Origin: Desulfosporosinus orientis DSM 765
GTDB lineage: Bacteria; Bacillota; Desulfitobacteriia; Desulfitobacteriales; Desulfitobacteriaceae
Length of the DNA: 64,000 bases
NCBI RefSeq assembly: GCF_000235605.1
Contig: NC_016584.1
Coordinates: 4,508,001 to 4,572,000, forward strand
Direction: 5' to 3'
The notes under the pieces were generated by a model, which searched no databases, was not told the origin of the DNA, and worked only from the letters and a program-made list of their open reading frames with translations. A program made the position numbers and the translations under genes. Positions 61,724 to 64,000 of the stretch are shown piece by piece. Within the stretch, counting starts at the first letter, position 1; each line of letters begins with the position of its first letter.

Positions 61724-63415
61724 ATGGAAGAAAGACTATCTTCATATCTTCAACTATTAGCAGAAAACTCTGAAGAAGGGATGATCATTACCGATATTCA
61801 GGATTCAATCCTGTACATGAATGTATCAGCACGAATGCTATTAAATTCGGACGACGTAAGGAATAGAAGCTTGTCCGCTTTAATTCCCATAGAGAACCTC
61901 AAAACCCAGGGAGAGAAGCAAAAGGTTTTTAAGCTTGGGAACAAAACCCTATCGATTAGAGTTAGTGCCGTTCATGTTGAGGATCTACCACTTTGTCTTT
62001 GGTATCTTTCGGACATTACCCTCAAAGTACGGCTAGAAAGAGAATTAACTTGCTTAAAAACGATATTCGATTATATCGACGAAGGGGTAATCATGTCTGA
62101 TCCAGAAAATAGGATAACTTTGTATAATAAACCGATCTCAAACTTTGAAGAAATGAACCCGGACCAGGTGCTTGGAAAACACTTGGATGAAATCTATAAA
62201 TTAAACCAACATTCCAACGTGTTATCAACAGGAATTCCACTAAAGGATAGCTATAAAAGATATTCAACAACTACCGGCAAAGAGCTTCAAGGTATGGGAA
62301 AAACCTACCCTGTAATCAAAGATAACAAGGTCATTGCCGTCTTTTCGGTTGTTCGAGACGTAAGTGTAATTCGCCAGCTCCTTTTTAAGGCGGTGGAATT
62401 GCAGGAAGGAGCCTACCCGAAAAAAGCGTCTTATGGAACCAGGTATACTTTTAAAGATATCATCGGCGAAAACCATGTTATGACGAAAGCGATAAGGGAA
62501 TCCCAGAAAATAGCACAGACCTATTCCCCTGTTCTAATCTGTGGTGAGACAGGAACGGGTAAAGAATTATTTGCCCAAAGCATTCACAATTATAAGAACG
62601 TTGATCAACCCTTTGTTGCTATTAACTGTGCTGCCTTGCCTGAATCATTACTGGAAAGCCTTCTATTTGGGACGATCAAAGGTGCTTTTACAGGAGCGGA
62701 TAATATGAAAGGTCTTTTTGAACAAGCAGGAGAAGGGACGCTTTTTCTTGATGAAATAAACTCCATGTCCATAATGTTACAAGCTAAACTATTGAGGGTT
62801 TTACAAGAGAAATTGGTAAGAAGAATTGGAGCGACGACAGAAATCCCTGTAAATTGCCACGTTATAAGTTCCTGCAATGAAGACCCCGAAGAATGCGTGA
62901 ACAATGGTACTCTTCGCAAAGACCTCTATTATCGCTTAGCACTCATTCGCATTGACATTCCTGCACTAAGAGAGCGAGGTAAGGATATTGAAAGTCTGGC
63001 GGAATTTTTTCTAACTAAATTTGCACGTCTATACGGTAAAAAAACCATCAATCTTTCAGAAGACTTTCGACGATTTCTTTATCACCACACTTGGCCCGGC
63101 AATGTACGAGAATTGGAATACACCTTGGAAAGTTGCGTTGCCATAATGGACGACGAAGAAGAGTTATCGATAAACAGCTTACCAACCCATCTTCGTTCAA
63201 AACTTGACCAGGATAACTATCCGACGATAGCTATTGCAAATTCCGGTACATTGTCGTGTATTCTCAGAGATGTTGAAAAGAAAGTGATCCTTACTACTTT
63301 GCAAGAACATCATTGGAATATTGCCCGCTCTGCTAAGGCAATAGGTATCGGACGTCAAAACTTGCAATACAGAATGCGAAAGCTGGAAATTGAAAATCAA
63401 GCATTTAGCCATTAG
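61724..63415 (+). CDS. PAS-domain sigma-54-dependent transcriptional activator
   Basis: 563 residues, AAGGGGAAG before the ATG. Two PAS-like domains (residues 5-110 and 110-225), then an AAA+ domain: Walker A CGETGTGKELFAQSI near 270, GAFTGA near 322, Walker B LFLDEINSM. The C-terminal Fis-type HTH is NIARSAKAIGIGRQNLQYRM. The usual ELFGYEKGAFTGA reads LLFGTIKGAFTGA, with the contact loop intact. It is divergent from the methyltransferase operon and its sites are in between, so it most likely activates that operon when its PAS domain binds a metabolite. Confidence 0.92.
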   Translation: MEERLSSYLQLLAENSEEGMIITDIQDSILYMNVSARMLLNSDDVRNRSLSALIPIENLKTQGEKQKVFKLGNKTLSIRVSAVHVEDLPLCLWYLSDITLKVRLERELTCLKTIFDYIDEGVIMSDPENRITLYNKPISNFEEMNPDQVLGKHLDEIYKLNQHSNVLSTGIPLKDSYKRYSTTTGKELQGMGKTYPVIKDNKVIAVFSVVRDVSVIRQLLFKAVELQEGAYPKKASYGTRYTFKDIIGENHVMTKAIRESQKIAQTYSPVLICGETGTGKELFAQSIHNYKNVDQPFVAINCAALPESLLESLLFGTIKGAFTGADNMKGLFEQAGEGTLFLDEINSMSIMLQAKLLRVLQEKLVRRIGATTEIPVNCHVISSCNEDPEECVNNGTLRKDLYYRLALIRIDIPALRERGKDIESLAEFFLTKFARLYGKKTINLSEDFRRFLYHHTWPGNVRELEYTLESCVAIMDDEEELSINSLPTHLRSKLDQDNYPTIAIANSGTLSCILRDVEKKVILTTLQEHHWNIARSAKAIGIGRQNLQYRMRKLEIENQAFSH

Positions 63416-63457
63416 AAATTTCAGTTTCGGCACAGACCCGATCTAAAAACTATATAG

Positions 63458-63496
63458 AAAATGGCTGCCGACCAAATCTATGGCGGCAGCCATTTT
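63458..63496. terminator. Bidirectional terminator
   Basis: AAAATGGCTGCC-15 bases-GGCAGCCATTTT, perfect 12-bp stem; between the convergent activator and permease genes. Confidence 0.75.
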
Positions 63497-63553
63497 CTTA
63501 TATTATAGACGATACAATGTAAACCACATTCCAGCTTTACTTTAAATTCTGAA

Positions 63554-64000
63554 TCAATCAGCTCCCAAACTTGCCTCTCCTTGGCTTGCCGCAAGCTCTT
63601 CCTTACCTTCCATATAGTTTATATAAATTATAGCAGATATTACAACAGCAATCCCCACAACCTGATTAATTGTCAACATCTGACCCAAAAAAATCAAACC
63701 ACAAATAGATGCTGTTACCGGATCAGAAGCACTGCATAAACTGATGTAAGTTGGTTCGATATAATCATACGCTTTCATGACAGCCCAATAAGAAATAATA
63801 CATGGAATCAAGGCAAAACCAAGAATAATTATCAAAGCTGATATACCATTAGTAGATATTACATTAAAGACATTCGTCACCATCGCGACAGGCGAAGACG
63901 ATGTTGCATAAATAACAAGTGCTCCAAAGAAATTGATATAGAATAAATATGCATCCATGGAAACACCTTCATTTAAAGTATACTTGATAAGAGTGAAATT
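63554..64000 (-). CDS. EamA/DMT-family permease, 5' end outside window
   Basis: The frame is open through 64000 (14 codons before the internal Met at 63958) and so is partial; 149 codons are seen. Four to five transmembrane segments, with the EamA-type second half: IPCIISYWAVMKAYDYIEPT, YISLCSASDPVTASICGLIF, GQMLTINQVVGIAVVISAI. These transporters carry small metabolites. A terminator lies just downstream. Confidence 0.8.
   Translation of the reverse strand, partial: NFTLIKYTLNEGVSMDAYLFYINFFGALVIYATSSSPVAMVTNVFNVISTNGISALIIILGFALIPCIISYWAVMKAYDYIEPTYISLCSASDPVTASICGLIFLGQMLTINQVVGIAVVISAIIYINYMEGKEELAASQGEASLGAD

Noticed and set aside
1-64000. tRNA, rRNA, riboswitch or complete prophage
   Set aside because: No cloverleaf, ribosomal RNA stretch, recognisable cobalamin or other riboswitch core, or phage structural genes were seen by eye.

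Overview
The window looks like chromosomal DNA of an anaerobic, spore-former-type Firmicute of the Desulfitobacterium/Desulfosporosinus kind. The pointers are strong AGGAGG ribosome binding sites with frequent TTG/GTG starts, a corrinoid methyltransferase operon of the MttB type under a sigma-54 promoter, many ferredoxin-type iron-sulfur proteins, and Rpn-type transposase and BlaI/M56 genes. The genus is an inference from gene content only.

Layout. 1-3.5 kb: start of an ADP-forming acyl-CoA synthetase (cut by the window edge), a nitronate monooxygenase remnant, and a DUF362 ferredoxin gene flanked by direct repeats and a MITE-like inverted repeat. 3.7-5.6 kb: an MqsR/MqsA-like toxin-antitoxin locus whose toxin is frameshifted by an 8-bp duplication while the Panacea-domain antitoxin is intact. 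6.2-34 kb: a 28-kb defence-type island, all on the minus strand. It holds a sacsin-like GHKL ATPase fused to an SF1 helicase; a PLD nuclease / AddB-like / AddA-like helicase operon; a DEDDh exonuclease with a membrane protein; an endonuclease/exonuclease/phosphatase protein; a HEPN protein; a sulfur-handling module (PAPS-reductase-like protein, DUF4007 protein, large P-loop ATPase, cysteine desulfurase); and a second PLD / GHKL / SF2 helicase operon. The last two modules are the best candidate for an incompletely described system: they resemble DNA phosphorothioation (Dnd/Ssp) and type 4 BREX, but the gene set matches neither.

34.4-49.6 kb: a decayed, recombinogenic region. It contains fragments of DUF429, MazG-like, DUF3102 (two copies, one internally deleted and partly inverted), HicB, retropepsin, C_GCAxxG_C_C, GNAT, HIT and other genes, many with visible lesions (start-codon loss, amber codons, deletions at microhomology, a 136-bp repeat insertion). 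Between them are intact genes: two XRE regulators with shared operators, a PI-PLC with near-identical tandem C-terminal repeats, a MalT-type LuxR regulator, a multicopper oxidase, an MFS transporter and an Rpn nuclease.

49.6-52.3 kb: a BlaI/M56 sensor operon with a lipoprotein and a membrane protein. 52.3-63.4 kb: an Old-Yellow-Enzyme oxidoreductase, an amidohydrolase, a broken BCCT transporter, then an operon of MFS transporter, MttB-type methyltransferase, corrinoid protein and methyltetrahydrofolate methyltransferase. A sigma-54 promoter and paired GTGCAC palindromes lie between that operon and the divergent PAS/sigma-54 activator, so quaternary-amine (or similar methylated compound) demethylation into the folate pathway is the likely job. 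The window ends inside an EamA-type permease.
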